DNA from: Siphonodentalium dalli
Lineage: Eukaryota > Mollusca > Scaphopoda > Gadilida > Siphonodentaliidae
Reading direction: 5' to 3'
Assembly: GCA_032622095.1 (NCBI GenBank)
Contig: CP136061.1
Span: 233,924,944 to 233,988,943 of the forward strand
DNA: 64,000 bases
In this document: positions 21,588-33,085 of the stretch, piece after piece
How positions within the stretch are numbered: position 1 is the first letter of the stretch
Layout: the number at the start of each line of letters is the position of its first letter
Notes under the pieces: model-generated
Database searches by the model: none
The model's input: only the letters and a program-made list of their open reading frames with translations
What the model was told of the DNA's origin: nothing
Position numbers and translations under genes: made by a program

Positions 21588-22513
21588 TAGTGATGCGGAC
21601 CGGACCGCTTTGGACCGGTCCGGTCCGCGGTCCAGGGGTGGACCGCGGTCCGGTCCGGACCGGACCTGGTGTCACTGGACCGGACCGGACCGCTTTTTAC
21701 CGCCGGTCCGGTCCACCATTTTACTTCAGTTATAATAAACTATCGCGAATATTATTGCGTATGGCAATTGCCGTCCTATCAATTAGCAACGATGTATTGA
21801 CGCATTCAAGTGGTTAATATCTATTAAACGTTTGATGCCACGAAAACAATGTATAGATGTACTTTGTACATGTCAATTTCCTTATAATGAAAGACAAGAC
21901 AGTCACATTAATCCAATAGTAGTTGTACTTATATAGGTATATAACTGTAATTGTCAGGATTATACAATCAGCCATCACAATATCCAAGACTCCAATATTA
22001 ATGTAGTAGTCATATTAGTACACATTTGTATAATTGTCATCAGTATAGTTATTTCGTTTAAATTTCAATTTAATGAAAATAAGTATGATACGAATCATGC
22101 ATACGATCAGTTGGGTGCCATGTTAGATTGGTTATGACACATTCTGGCCCTAGCTTTTTATCTGTCCAATACATTTAATTAGTACATGTTCACATTACTA
22201 GAAATACTATTATCGTGCATCGTTCCCAGAATATCCCGCCAGAGACAGATAATTATGCATACAATCGGCAAACAATGTCAGTTTTAACATATATGGACTC
22301 ATTGCAATGCACTGAACTCAGTAACTTATAGTTTGTACTATACAGAGTAAAAACTTTGAGAAAACAGATAATTCATTAACATATAGCCTATTATAGGGGG
22401 ACCGGACCGTTTTGGACCGGTCCAGACCTGTGTACCGGACCGAAATGGCCTGGACCGGACCGGACTGGACCGCCGTGGCAGTGGACCGGTGGGTGATCAG
22501 GTCCGCATCACTA
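21588..22513. mobile_element. hAT element with GGACCGGACC subterminal arrays
   Basis: Terminal inverted repeats TAGTGATGCGGACC / GGTCCGCATCACTA are flanked by ATGATAAT and ATGGTAAT, a 7/8-matching 8-bp target duplication as in hAT transposons. Each end holds a dense array of GGACCGGACC/GGTCCGGTCC repeats (about 21597-21716 and 22398-22505), which looks like multiple transposase-binding sites. The interior is AT-rich without a transposase ORF, so it is non-autonomous. Confidence 0.8.
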
Positions 22514-22780
22514 ATGGTAATATGCCAGTGCATAGTATCGCGTTGATGAGTAAAACAATGGTGTTTTAATACCCGCACCTTTTGTTTATTTAATTATTTA
22601 TTTCGCATCAATGTTGTTGTCTTAGTTATTAAAATTAATACCAATTACTTTCTGTTGTAAACAAAATATGTTGTGCCATTCACAATGCAGAAGACCAGTA
22701 ATATTCATGGCAATACTCAACATGTGTAAAATCTGTAAACTCCCCTCATGCTGTGCCATTGTTGGCTGCCACCGCCACCA

Positions 22781-22856
22781 CAGGCCCCTGTATACCAATA
22801 TAGACTATACCAGTGTAGTCTATATTGGTATTTTAGTAATGTTCCCCAGGGGCCTG
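22781..22856. repeat. Hairpin with two stems
   Basis: An outer stem CAGGCCCCTG / CAGGGGCCTG encloses an inner stem TACCAATATAGACTATAC / GTAGTCTATATTGGTA. The spacing on the right arm is asymmetric. Function unknown; possibly a foldback remnant. Confidence 0.7.
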
Positions 22857-22991
22857 CATGTGCCCGCTACAAGAATAGCAGAGCTTGGAAAGTACCGAAA
22901 GCGATGATGTAGCCTGAAAGTTAAAAATAATTAAATATTTTTTGATAATGATCGAACACCGAGATTAGATCAAATTCAGACGACATACACC

Positions 22992-23213
22992 TTAACCCTT
23001 TCATTACTGGAGCGTCCTGAATGTTTGCGAAAACCCTATGCCAAAAAGACCTCGCATATATAATAGCATTGGCCTAACAATATTCACTTCGACCTTGTAA
23101 ACCATGGCATTCTCTTATATATGCGAGACTATACCTATATAGGAGACTCGCGTATACGATAATGCACATGATCTTTAATGCTGCACCATCGCAGCTCCCG
23201 TCATGAAAGGGTA
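22992..23213 (+). mobile_element. TTAA hairpin MITE, family N3
   Basis: Left end TTAACCCTTTCATTACTGGA with GCGTCCTGAAT. Right end GCAGCTCCCGTCATGAAAGG followed by GTAA (a decayed TTAA). Inside are two degraded hairpins (about 23036-23075 and 23103-23166) carrying TCTTATATATGCGAGAC. Same family as 60728-60981. Confidence 0.65.
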
Positions 23214-23573
23214 ACGTAATTTTCTATTGTTGAAATTTATACGCTTTCTGAGAGTGGCGATTCTAACCAGTAACCAGCAAACATCACGTCATGCACGGGG
23301 TTCGTTGGTCTTACCGAGTCATCAAGGAGGGTATCACCCCCCCCCCCTCCCCCTGAATCCTGAATACGAGTTAATTTTGGGGGGTGAATCCTGAATACGA
23401 GTTAATTTTGGGGGGTGAATCCTGAATACATGTTAAGAAATAATATGCGATAAATGACATACAAATTGACTGTTTTAATATCAGACAGATACAAGCAGAA
23501 GTTACATATAGACACATAATGATGCCGGTCGCGTTATGAGGCCGTTATGATACCATTAATGATACTTTATGAT

Positions 23574-24655
23574 CAGGGACATGGCTAGAGGGTTTCCGTT
23601 GGGGGGGGGGGGCTGTGTCCACCTTGGGAAATTCCAACTGCACCCCCCCTTGAGTCAGAATCACACCGAACAGTTTTGCATAATTCCATTTGCACCCCTC
23701 CCTTTGCACCTCAGTGTTTAGGCCTATATCTTCATAAACCATGGTTCTATATTCCCGGTATGAGAACATTCAGATATTTTAACCTGAAACATTGCATAAA
23801 TCCTAACATCTAGTGGTCTAACTCCATACAATTGCACACGGCTACGGGCAAGAGACCACGACACACCGAGCTGACCATCGTTGTTCGACCAACGGCCGGT
23901 GTGAGAAAATTTTGAAATTTGAACAAGAAAATCGCAAATCCTAGCATCCAGACTGCCTCAACTAAAGCTTTCCTATAGTGTTGGAAATTTCAAACCCCAT
24001 ACCCCCCCCCCCCCCTCAGGTTGGAAAATTCTCCAACTGATGACCACAAGTTTGACCAAATGTAGTAAAATATTGTTAAACTTATTAGCATTTTTGTATT
24101 GGCCACTGGGGGGAGACAATGACACACCGGGCCGACCATGGTTCGGCCCGGTGTGCGAAAATTTGGTAATCTGAACAAGAAAATCGCAAAATCCTAGCAT
24201 CTAGACTAGCGTCAAGCATTCTTAGAGTTGGACAATTTACAACTGATGACAATTCCAATGCCAATGTTGACCAAATGTATAAGAATATTGTTTTCTTAAA
24301 CTAACTAGCAGTTTTTGACTGGCCATGCACGGGGGAGGGACCAGGACACAAGATTTCCAATTGTTGGAAATTTCCAACCTGTCACCCTCCCCCCCCCCCC
24401 ATGAGGTTGGAAAATTTCCAACTGATGACCATTTGAGTCCAAAATTTTGACAAAAAATTGGAAAATATGCAAATATTGGTCCAAAAACAATTAATTCCCC
24501 CCAATAAATTGTTTGAAAATAAAACTACAAGAACATTTCAACCTATTGTTGGTGTGAAATTTCCAACTAATGTTGTGTCAGGTATGAAATTTCCAACTGT
24601 TGAAAATTTTGACTAAAGTTGGGGGGTGAGACCCCCCCCCCTGTCGCCACGTCTG
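23574..24655. mobile_element. hAT-like element with exact 8-bp target duplication
   Basis: Left end CAGGGACATGGC, right end GTCGCCACGTCTG, flanked exactly by TTTATGAT (23566-23573 and 24656-24663). The interior is built of GTTGGAAATTTCCAAC-type short inverted motifs, C/G runs, and an internal duplication of about 280 bp (about 23846-24115 against 24116-24420, each with GACACACCGxGC and AACAAGAAAATCGCAAA). A perfect GC-rich hairpin, CACACCGGGCCGA / TCGGCCCGGTGTG, is at 24122-24154. No transposase ORF. Other decayed members lie at 35812-36790, 37735, 46900-47175, 56668 and 60330-61047. Confidence 0.8.
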
Positions 24656-24663
24656 TTTATGAT

Positions 24664-25700
24664 GGCATGGTGGTCGAATATGCACAAGAAGCTATTCTAC
24701 CCACTCATTCATACAGATAACTAGCACAAAATATTACTTTGCGCCATCAAAACCTGCGTCCAAGATGTTTTGCTTGAACCCGAATACCAGTTAATTCGGG
24801 GGTATGAATCCCGCGTACGGCTTAAAAACACCCTGAATCCCGCGTACCGAAAATGGGGGGGGGGGGGTGATACCCTCATCAAGGGAGGTAAACCCTGCAT
24901 GGACCTGTTCGTGAATAATGAGATGTCGAAATGCGAATAGGTCTTGGTAACTATATACCCATAAACGTGCATAATTCGAACACACCCAAATGAGTTTATA
25001 TACGTATATTAAATATACCATTGTGTTAAGTTTTGCGTAATTTCGTTACTATAGACGATGCCGTATAGACTGCATGGTTCTGTGGTCGTGGGAACTGACA
25101 CACGCCAATCACGGGCGATAATAGCCCCCACGTGAAAGTATCACGGCTCATTACTCAAACAGAAAAATAAAACAGATGACATATATATACTGCACACATA
25201 CGTCTAACAAAGGCTTTGGTTACACACAAACTCAGCGTCCCAGAAACCCACTTCGTTTTGTTTGTCATCCGTAAAGTGAAAGCACTCTAAAATAAAGCTG
25301 ACGTTATCGTGGTCACGTGATCGCTCGCGGGCGCAGAGATGCCAACCACGTGTGCAACATTAAAACAAATGGTAAACAGATAACAAGTGACAATTATTGG
25401 AGATGTATTCACGGTTCAGACTAATTTGTTACAACTTTTTCTCTTTTCATTTAAATTCTAGTTTATGAAATAACATGTTTGAGATGAAGTTGACTGGAAG
25501 ATAATATTTTGATAGATATAAAATTTTCTATACATATTCATTTGATATATTTCCATGATGATGCATGATCTATAGAGAGACACTCACACTTCATTTGAAA
25601 AGAAAACACATAGCTTCACTGTGTTTATTTATAAACATGTGTCATTTTGGGGGTTCTTTTCAGAAGTCTACACAACTGTCAACTAATATTAAATTTATAC
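24664..25700. other. Mostly featureless
   Basis: GAATCCCGCGTACG repeats next to a G run (24787-24870) echo the GAATCCTGAATACGAGTTAA repeats near 23355-23420, so a small dispersed repeat is present. Otherwise nothing is recognised. Confidence 0.4.
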
Positions 25701-25701
25701 G

Positions 25702-26102
25702 TTAACCCTTTACCCAACAAACCGGCCAAAACCGGCCAAATAAAGCTTCAACAGCCTAAAATATCTTCGGTCTGTCTCAATAGAACCATACAAATATGGG
25801 TATCATTGGAACCGGCTCCTTGACCACATTGTGATAGTTACAGTTATGCCCTGTGCCAATGCATTCTCTTATATATGCGAGTCGACCAAAGGTCGCCTCG
25901 CATATATAAGAGAATGCATTGGCCTAAAAAAAAATCTTTTTTTAACACTTTTTACCATTTTTTCTTACATTCTTTAACAATTTTATAATTTGTAATGTGT
26001 TAAGCCAATGCATTCTTTTATATATGCGAGGCGACCTATGGTCGACTCGCATATATAAGAGAATGCATTGGCACAGGGCCCTTCTGTTGGGTAAAGGGTT
26101 AA
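25702..26102 (+). mobile_element. TTAA hairpin MITE family N1, full length
   Basis: Perfect ends TTAACCCTTTACCCAACA and reverse complement (TTAA 25702-25705 and 26099-26102). It contains ACCGGCCAAAACCGGCC, a ~120-bp unique block, hairpin 1 (25855-25923), an A/T-rich spacer, then hairpin 2 (26004-26072) in the opposite orientation, giving about 401 bp. piggyBac-like by TTAA target and CCC start. Its right TTAA doubles as the left TTAA of the next element. Confidence 0.85.
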
Positions 26103-26353
26103 CACTTCTATACCAAATACTCATAGTAGGGAATGTTAAGATAATAAGTTCAACAATAGGTCGTTTGTTGAACTTATCTTTTGAACATTTCCCACCAATC
26201 AATGTGAACATTAAATTTCTGCTCTTGTGTTATCTGTTTTTTCTGCCTGCGTCTCCTTATGTATCCTGAACACCCCTCCAAATTAATAACAGACCATTCC
26301 AATAAATCATCTCATATATGATGAGAGAATCCATTTAGTATAGAAAGGGTTAA
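26099..26353 (+). mobile_element. TTAA MITE family N2, full length
   Basis: Left end TTAACACTTCTATACCAAAT (slightly diverged) and right end TTTAGTATAGAAAGGGTTAA (26350-26353). Contains the inverted pair AAGTTCAACAA / TTGTTGAACTT. Family N1 sits exactly against its left TTAA. Confidence 0.75.
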
Positions 26354-27099
26354 CAGAATACATATTTTTGTTGAAATATGAGGTTTGGATCCCTGTTTAT
26401 ATATTTAGCCGTTCTTTTGTCGCTCTCCACTTTTAATGACATTTCAATATAATTATATCATAATTATGTCTTTATACGTGAATTTCACCGGGTGTATCTT
26501 TATAAACATGTGCGAAGTTATTATTGTAATTATAGCCGCATAATGACAGATACGAATGCAGCTTCGTGACATATATATATATATATCTAGTAAATACTTC
26601 CATATATATACAGGTACTTCACAATGCTATTATATATACTACAACGGGGATTACCCAGTAACCTCCGATATTTCAATGGTATACCATATATATCATTCCG
26701 AGTTTGTGAAGGCGTTCTACAAATGAGCTTAATGATTTCGTTATTAATAAACTGACATGGCTCCTCAGAACCTAATGTGATGTGTCTTTAAACAAACCTA
26801 TATATACGCGGAAGATTTCCCCAACAAATTCGTCGATGTATAGCGCTGAAAATACTATATATGTTTATGTCTTATATATTTGTATATAAGTTTGAGATCG
26901 TTTCGTGTGTGCCGGTTAAATTGTTTAGTTATAGCGGTCTCGTAAAAAGAATTGCAAATGTAGTCCATGCTTGAGAAATATCTATAGCTGTTTTCGCTCT
27001 CAAAAGTTCATGGCCGATATTATACATAACTGTTTATGATTAAAACGAAGAGAAGGCAGTGCCTGCAGTTCTTTTTCGGATATTCCGTTTCCGATTCCA
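26354..27099. other. No recognisable feature
   Basis: AT-rich, with a short (AT)n run near 26571-26587. No gene recognised. Confidence 0.35.
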
Positions 27100-27215
27100 G
27101 AATTCCGATGAATACACCCTGTCACTAACTCGCGGCCATATTGGATCCAACAGGCCCGGGTCCGTGGTTTTAGTGCTATACAGGTCAAAGTTTTTGATTT
27201 TGATTTTTATAGCAC
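27100..27215 (+). repeat. Dispersed repeat, family Q copy 1
   Basis: CCTGTCACTAACTCGCGGCC, ATATTGGA and GTCCGTGGTTTTAGTG match 34970-35035. The second hairpin arm of that copy is not found here. Confidence 0.55.
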
Positions 27216-28019
27216 CGTTTTTGTACGGGGCCCGTACATTGTGTTCCAATGTTGTATTGTTATATGACTGCTCGTATAATAGAAAAGTGTTTCGTTACCG
27301 GGAAAAACACAAAAGCGAATATTATTAGGTATATCTTGGAGCAAAAACCGCAATATATATTGCAGTGGAATCTTGCACATGTCAGTGTCTGAAAATTAAC
27401 TGGCCCACGCCTGCATTGCATGATGTGTTGTCTATATGCACGTGCAGTATAAGTAGTACGCGGCTCCAATTTATTTCACACCTACACATATATTATTCTC
27501 AACAAGATCAGAGCTGTTGCAGGAACGGCACGTGTGGGTGGTAGCAATGGAATTTAGGAGTGCACGCACATGTGTCGAAGTGCACACACGCATATTCTTG
27601 AACTTTAAATTAAATTCCATCGAGCAACAGATATACGCAGATAAAAACAGCATGCAAATATAACTTAACTAACCGCTCATCTAGACAGGGGGTGTGGTGT
27701 GGTGGGTGATGAGATTATGGAACTTTTAAAATCAATTTACCAAAAAACAGCACTGGTGGACACTGCATGACCATCCCGACAAAAGCTTTTTGAAAGAAGC
27801 CATCATTTTCATCATTGCAAAACTGAAGAACCCTCCGACATAACTCTGGTATGCATGATTTTGTATATGTCGAACCAATAATCTATAAATCTTAACCCTG
27901 ATCCCATTACTGTAATATGAGGGTTAGATTGTTATATGCAGAATCTTATAGCGAGTTTCAAACGATGAAGTTTTAACCCGTTCTGCAATGTATTTCGACC
28001 AGCATCTTCTCGTTAAAAT
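27216..28019. other. No recognisable feature
   Basis: No repeat end, domain or RNA gene recognised. Confidence 0.35.
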
Positions 28020-28350
28020 AAGCACAATATAGGCTTATATTGAATTGTCTCGTTTTAGTCCCATATAGAGCTTATTTGAGGAAAAATACGCTCTATATGG
28101 GAGTAAAATTAGTCGTTCAAAATAAGCTCGTATAAAGCCTATTTAAATACGAAATAAGCTCATATAAGGGTACTATTTAATCTACTTTTTTCATCGACAC
28201 GACTAACCAGATGAACTCTCTTTATAATGTGTGTTCATTGCGGCCCGCGCCATTCAACGGAATAACGGGTATAATAAGTTCTATATGAGCTTATTTAGGA
28301 ATCAAATAAGTCCAATGAACCTATATGTGAATATTTAGGTCCTATATGAA
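28020..28350. repeat. Degenerate inverted repeats of an ATAxGCTTATTT motif
   Basis: TCCCATATAGAGC (28058-28070) pairs with GCTCTATATGGGA (28090-28102). AATAAGCTC and GAGCTTATTT motifs recur on both strands to about 28350. Diffuse palindromic sequence next to the 28426 element. Confidence 0.5.
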
Positions 28351-28425
28351 CCTATATGCATGAAGATATGTTGGATCGATAGGAGGTGAACACAAATTCC
28401 AATGTTCGTCCCTGACAAGGAGCGT

Positions 28426-28952
28426 CTATATGGAAGCGTATATAAATTAGTGCCAACTAACAAAATATACTATCTCCTAATTAAGGAGATACTGAGTTCT
28501 AAATAGGAGATACTAAGTCACAATTAGGAGATATTAATTAGGAGATAATATCTCCTAATTAGGGGATACTAAGTCAAAATTAGGAGACACTAAGTCCTAA
28601 TTAGTAGATACTATCTCCTAATTAGGAGATACTAAGTCCTAATTAGGAGATAATATCTCCTAATTAGAATATACTAAACCCTAATTAGGAGATACTAAGG
28701 CCTAATTAGGAGATAATATATCCTAATTAGAAGATAATATCTAATTAGGAGATACTAAGTCCTAATTAGGAGATACTAAGTCCTAATCAGGAGATACTAA
28801 GTCCTAATTAGGAGATACTAAGTCCTAATTAGGAGATACTAAGTCCTAATTAGGAGATAATATCTCATAATTAGGAGATACTAGGTTCAAATTAGTATCT
28901 CCTAATTAGGAGATAGTATTTTTTGTTAGGTGGCACTAATACGCTTCTATAG
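28426..28952. mobile_element. Foldback element with an internal palindromic 21-bp satellite
   Basis: Terminal arms of about 45 bp (GGAAGCGTATATAAATTAGT then GCC and AACAAAATATACTATCTCC, paired with the right end GGAGATAGTATTTTTTGTTA to ATACGCTTC) enclose about 430 bp. That interior is almost entirely repeats of TAATTAGGAGATACTAAGTC plus C (21 bp). Many units fuse into the perfect palindrome TATCTCCTAATTAGGAGATA. Variants at the edges are more diverged than those in the centre (about 28740-28860), as expected for an array that grows from within. Confidence 0.8.
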
Positions 28953-30359
28953 TCCATGCTCCCATAGGCGCATATAATAAAAATAATATATCTTCAGTTT
29001 TCCGTGTGAATATCTGAAGCATCTCATTCGCGTCTGGAAAGAAATATAAACTCGCAGCCGCTCGGGAAAATTCGATATTTCATTCAAGACACTCGTGAGA
29101 TATTTCGGTATTAAAACAAAACCTTTAGGTATATTCTCTAAATATTTGACTATCACCTGCCGCTGAATAAAAATGTGGGTTGTTTCTGTTTAGTGACCTG
29201 AGGTATAAACTACAAATTAGAGTCATCCGATATCTATTGCATGATTCACATTGAATGGTACGAGTTACTATTTTGGGCGATTGCGTATACTGTCAAGATA
29301 ATACACACGACTAAATATAGATATAATTCATGCTGGTAATGTTTACGTCAAGTACACGTGTTTATATACTTTTAACCACATGTATCCCGTACATATTTAA
29401 CAGACATGTTGCAGTTGCATTAAAGTTGCCATTTCTCTTGTGGCATACTATATAGGTCGAACTAACAAATGTACACTAACACATTTTTTGCAAAACATGA
29501 AACACTATGATCATGACAAAAAAAAACGCCTTCGCCAGGAATTAGACTTCAAAATTGAGACGCAGGGCCATATAAAATTATTTTGAGCATAACCATATAC
29601 GATAAAGATAAAAGTTTCTTTGCCGCGCCAAAGTCACGGGGACCCAACCCTAACAACGGGGTGTTATACCTTTTTGTCCCACGTGTTCAAAGACCGTTGG
29701 AGTTTTAAAGGCTTAACTTACCCCAGATTAATGACCAATATTCAGGCCGTTAAGATGTTGGTTGATAAATACATGTTCGTGAAATACTCTTATACGGACT
29801 TTATATATTTACAACAACAAAAATGCGAGGAAATCGCTATTGTCATAGAAATTACCAATTCGGAGACAAAAAAAATAGATGTGTTCCTCTGGTCTTTGTT
29901 TTTTTGTGTGCATAACAGCTACGGGAGACAGGCATGAGCTCGACGGCGCTAATGGAATATTTCTCTTTCCCCGTTAACCAGCTTACTGTGATTCAAGCAT
30001 AGATATTTCGCGGAGAATCATGGGAATATGAAATGAGAGATGTCTAGACTGCGAATGCCTGCTTATATATATTTAGTCTACAAAACTGCCACATTCCTGT
30101 AAATTAAGCATTTTTGGTATGATTTCAATCCGCATTTCACAGTAAAACAGCAGTTTCCTAGGTTAAAAATTGGTAGATTAAGGTTCGAACAATGATGTGT
30201 GGTTTTTATTTTAAAAATTGTCATATAGTCCCAGTGCAGAGGTTTATAACGTTATAGCACGCCGAACAGATACCGGACGTATGGAAAGACACGACAAACT
30301 GAAATAAAAAAAAACGATATTAAAAGAAAACAAAAATCCGTTATTTGACCCGCGCATTT
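28953..30359. other. No recognisable feature
   Basis: The longest frame (29620-29937, + strand, 105 codons) shows no domain, and its base composition is that of the neighbourhood. I do not call it as a gene. Confidence 0.35.
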
Positions 30360-30431
30360 GGTTACTTTTCCCTGCAGGTGATTTTCAAGCGCGCGCGTGA
30401 GATAATGAGCACGTTTAGCAGACGTTAGACA

Positions 30432-30660
30432 ATGGGGCCCGCTGAGATGAACTTCATGTTACACCAACAGGTGGTTGCGTTCTTACAGCCGGTCGGAGTG
30501 TGCCAGATTGTGCCACGTGGGTCACAATGGATCACGCCGCCTGTTGCTTCTTCAGCCGTGTCACCGCGATCCACATGTCTTGCGTAAGACGTTCGGCAAT
30601 CGAGTGCGCCCAGAATGCTTCATTTCCTCCGATGAAGGGAAATGACTTCAAATTATTTCT
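30432..30660. other. GC-rich patch; weak candidate for a coding exon
   Basis: About 30360-30620 is clearly more GC-rich than its surroundings. On the minus strand, a frame from 30660 down to a stop at 30534-30532 gives 42 residues including EAFWAHSIAERLTQDMW and ending VTRLKKQQAA. It is preceded by a possible splice acceptor (...CAGTTTAG), with an AATAAA-like signal further downstream near 30205. On the plus strand, an ATG at 30432 opens a 51-residue frame to a TAA at 30585. Both cannot be judged real on length alone, and no family was recognised. If anything is coding here, the minus-strand terminal exon looks more protein-like to me. Confidence 0.25.
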
Positions 30661-30993
30661 CTAAACTGATATCACGATGTTTAATTTTTGGATTACCTTG
30701 TTTAAGCTGCGGTTTAGATATCAAGTGGGTGTAATTCTACCCCGGTGGCATAAGGTGGACTTTCTCTCTCAGTCGTGAGTGATGCAACAATAGTTATCGA
30801 GATGTTAGGTAATAGGTATGCATAAACTCAAGGTCAGCACTCAGCAGCCAACATGTCAGCAAATGGATTCTGTTAAGATATCGATGCTATATATAGCATT
30901 GCTTTGTTATTACTCTGAAGTGAAAGATAGAGTGAGTAAGCAATGGAGATATGGGAGATTTCTAGGGTGCAGCCTGTATGGGAGATGAAAATA

Positions 30994-31390
30994 AGAGGGA
31001 GGTCAAGTGACCAATTTTGAATGGGGATTTCCATGCAAATCTACGGAGCAAAAGTTCTGAGTGTGACTTGGTGTGGTATTGGAACAACAGGTATTTGTCT
31101 GGCGGGTCCGCTTGGAACTTGTTCCAATATAATGTTGGTGTATTTATTTTTGAATCTTATATTTATTTTTCAAATGTAGGTCATGTGATGTAATTCCAGA
31201 AATAAATTCTCAAAAATAAATTTATTGCACCATTTTATAACTTACCTAGCACAACTGTCAGTTAAATATTATGACTGTTCAATGTATATGCCTGCTTGGT
31301 TTCCGGAAAACTGTTTCATACATAACTTTTTCACCGGAGATTTGCATTGAAATCCCCATTCAAAATTGTTCACTTGACCCCCCCCCCCTT
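30994..31390. mobile_element. Terminal-inverted-repeat element with GGTCAAGTGA ends
   Basis: GGTCAAGTGACCAATTTTGA, ATGGGGATTTCCATGCAAAT at the left pairs with ATTTGCATTGAAATCCCCAT, TCAAAATTGTTCACTTGACC at the right, about 50 bp with few mismatches. The interior also has AAATAAATT-type inverted stretches. The target duplication is obscured by a C run. Only one copy is seen. Confidence 0.65.
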
Positions 31391-32169
31391 TAAAGAAAAG
31401 GAAAGGGAGGGGATATCAGATAGTAGCTTACGTTATAAAATTGATGACTTCATTCATTGTTGTGATGATAGAATGATAATGGAATATCATAGTCACCGGC
31501 GATATGTGCTGGTTATGAAATAGCTGTCTATCGTGCGTTTATATGACCACATAATAACGAAAAGCACATGGTAAAGGGGAGAAGGAAGGTGGAGCTTAAA
31601 GTTACTGCGCAGACAGCGAGATCATGTCCGTATATATAGTGTACACACTGGGCGAACGACAGTCTCACAGAGCACATGCAAGAACCCCGGATCAAATGTT
31701 AATATATAAATAAGGTTTGAGCATATTGTTTATATTTGGACCGACCCCCACCTTTATTGTGTTGTTCTATAAGTGCATATACATGTCATAATTATCCTTC
31801 AAAGTTCGTTGTAATGATTGTAATGATTCAATGATTGTTTAGTTAAATGTGAACCAGGGGTCGGTCTGTCTATATATGTACTTTCTTTATGTCATACAAT
31901 GTATGATTTATAAGAAATAAACTATTGGGGGAAAAAAATGGTTTCTTGTGGACAATATGTGCGGGTTTCTTGTGTTACCCGAACTTAGCCCTGATTCATT
32001 ATAGAGAATATTGTTGGTGTTACGGGTATCGCTCTACATCACCACTGGTTAAGTTGTCCTTCTAACTGCTATGATGCTGGTGGGTCATGCTAAATTTCTA
32101 TGGTTCTGGCATGTTCTTTAAAATTGTCCTTTCGCGGTGTTTGGATGACCAAGAAAAGGCCACTATATG
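31391..32169. other. No recognisable feature
   Basis: Nothing recognised beyond a C-rich start. Confidence 0.35.
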
Positions 32170-32386
32170 TACCGTAATGCCCAAAGTAATTGACCACTTA
32201 ACCACAGCAGAATTATGAGTAATTTTTCAGGATTTAGTCGGAAATATGGCTTGTTGCCATTCATCGGAAAGCTCTCGCCAAGAGCTTGCCGATGAATGGC
32301 AACAAGCCATATTTCCGACTAAATCCTGAAAAATTACCCATAATTCAGCTGTGGTTAAGTGGTCAATTACTTTGGGCATTACTGTA
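32170..32386. mobile_element. TA-flanked palindromic MITE, copy 2
   Basis: Same palindrome as 132-348 (GGATTTAGTCGGAAATATGG, CATTCATCGGAAAGCTCTCG and reverse complements), flanked by TA on each side. The outer stem bases differ from copy 1 on both arms (CCAAAGTAATTGACC against CTAAGTAATCGACTT), so pairing is preserved. Confidence 0.8.
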
Positions 32387-32512
32387 TACAACATTGAAAA
32401 ACAAGTATATTATTTGTTATCATGGGTGTGTTGGTTGTTGTACACCGCTCATAATTGCGATGGCTATATTCATGTTGTGTTGCAAACACCACTTAAAAAG
32501 AGATTAAGATAT

Positions 32513-32735
32513 ATCTACTTGAATGTTTCATACAGACACTGGCTTTTGCTCTAATCGTCCGATTAAACAAACACCATAAACATGATAACCTTAGAAAAAA
32601 AAACGGTACTTTTTCTCAACAGCATCACTTTGCGCTACCAGCAACCCAGATTCACATCATTTCAGCAATAACCACCAGCACCATAGACAATTAGCAGGAC
32701 CACTTCACCAGGGTGTTACTGTGTAGTATAGCTGG
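32513..32735 (+). repeat. Dispersed repeat family R, copy 1
   Basis: TTGAATGTTTCATACAGACA, CTGG, then GATAACCTTAG and CAATTAGCAGGACCACTT match 44553-44755 in order. Diverged, class unknown. Confidence 0.55.
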
Positions 32736-32829
32736 TTGTCATTATCCCAGAGTAGGGTAATGTGTACACAGATGAGATGGACTGTCAGAATGGCACGAAT
32801 ATATATTCCGCTTAAATGAATATTTATCA

Positions 32830-33085
32830 CATGATTAGCACTATTTTCCAATATAATATTCGAGCGTAATAGACACGTGTAATATCGTCGCGTCGATAAA
32901 AGTTAAGCGATTATATGATCATGTGATAAAAAGTATCTCAAACTCGTTCTATTTTATACGTAATTTATCAACCTCGTCCACTAAATTCTATTTGAGCCTC
33001 GGTAAACCTCGGCTCAAATCGAATTTAGTGAACTCGGTGGATAAATTCCGTATAAAATAGTAACTCGTTTGAGATCCTCTATATA
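32830..33085 (+). mobile_element. Palindrome-ended repeat family P, copy 2
   Basis: Matches 18540-18845: AATAGACACGTGTAATATCG, GATCATGTGATAAAAAGTAT, then the palindrome 32934-33079 with tip CTCGGTAAACCTCGG. Confidence 0.65.

Noticed and set aside
28426-28952. Possible CRISPR array (regular short repeats)
   Set aside because: Units are contiguous without unique spacers and palindromic, in an animal-like genome: a satellite, not CRISPR.
29620-29937. 105-codon plus-strand frame as a gene
   Set aside because: No domain, composition equal to the background, and no supporting splice or repeat evidence.
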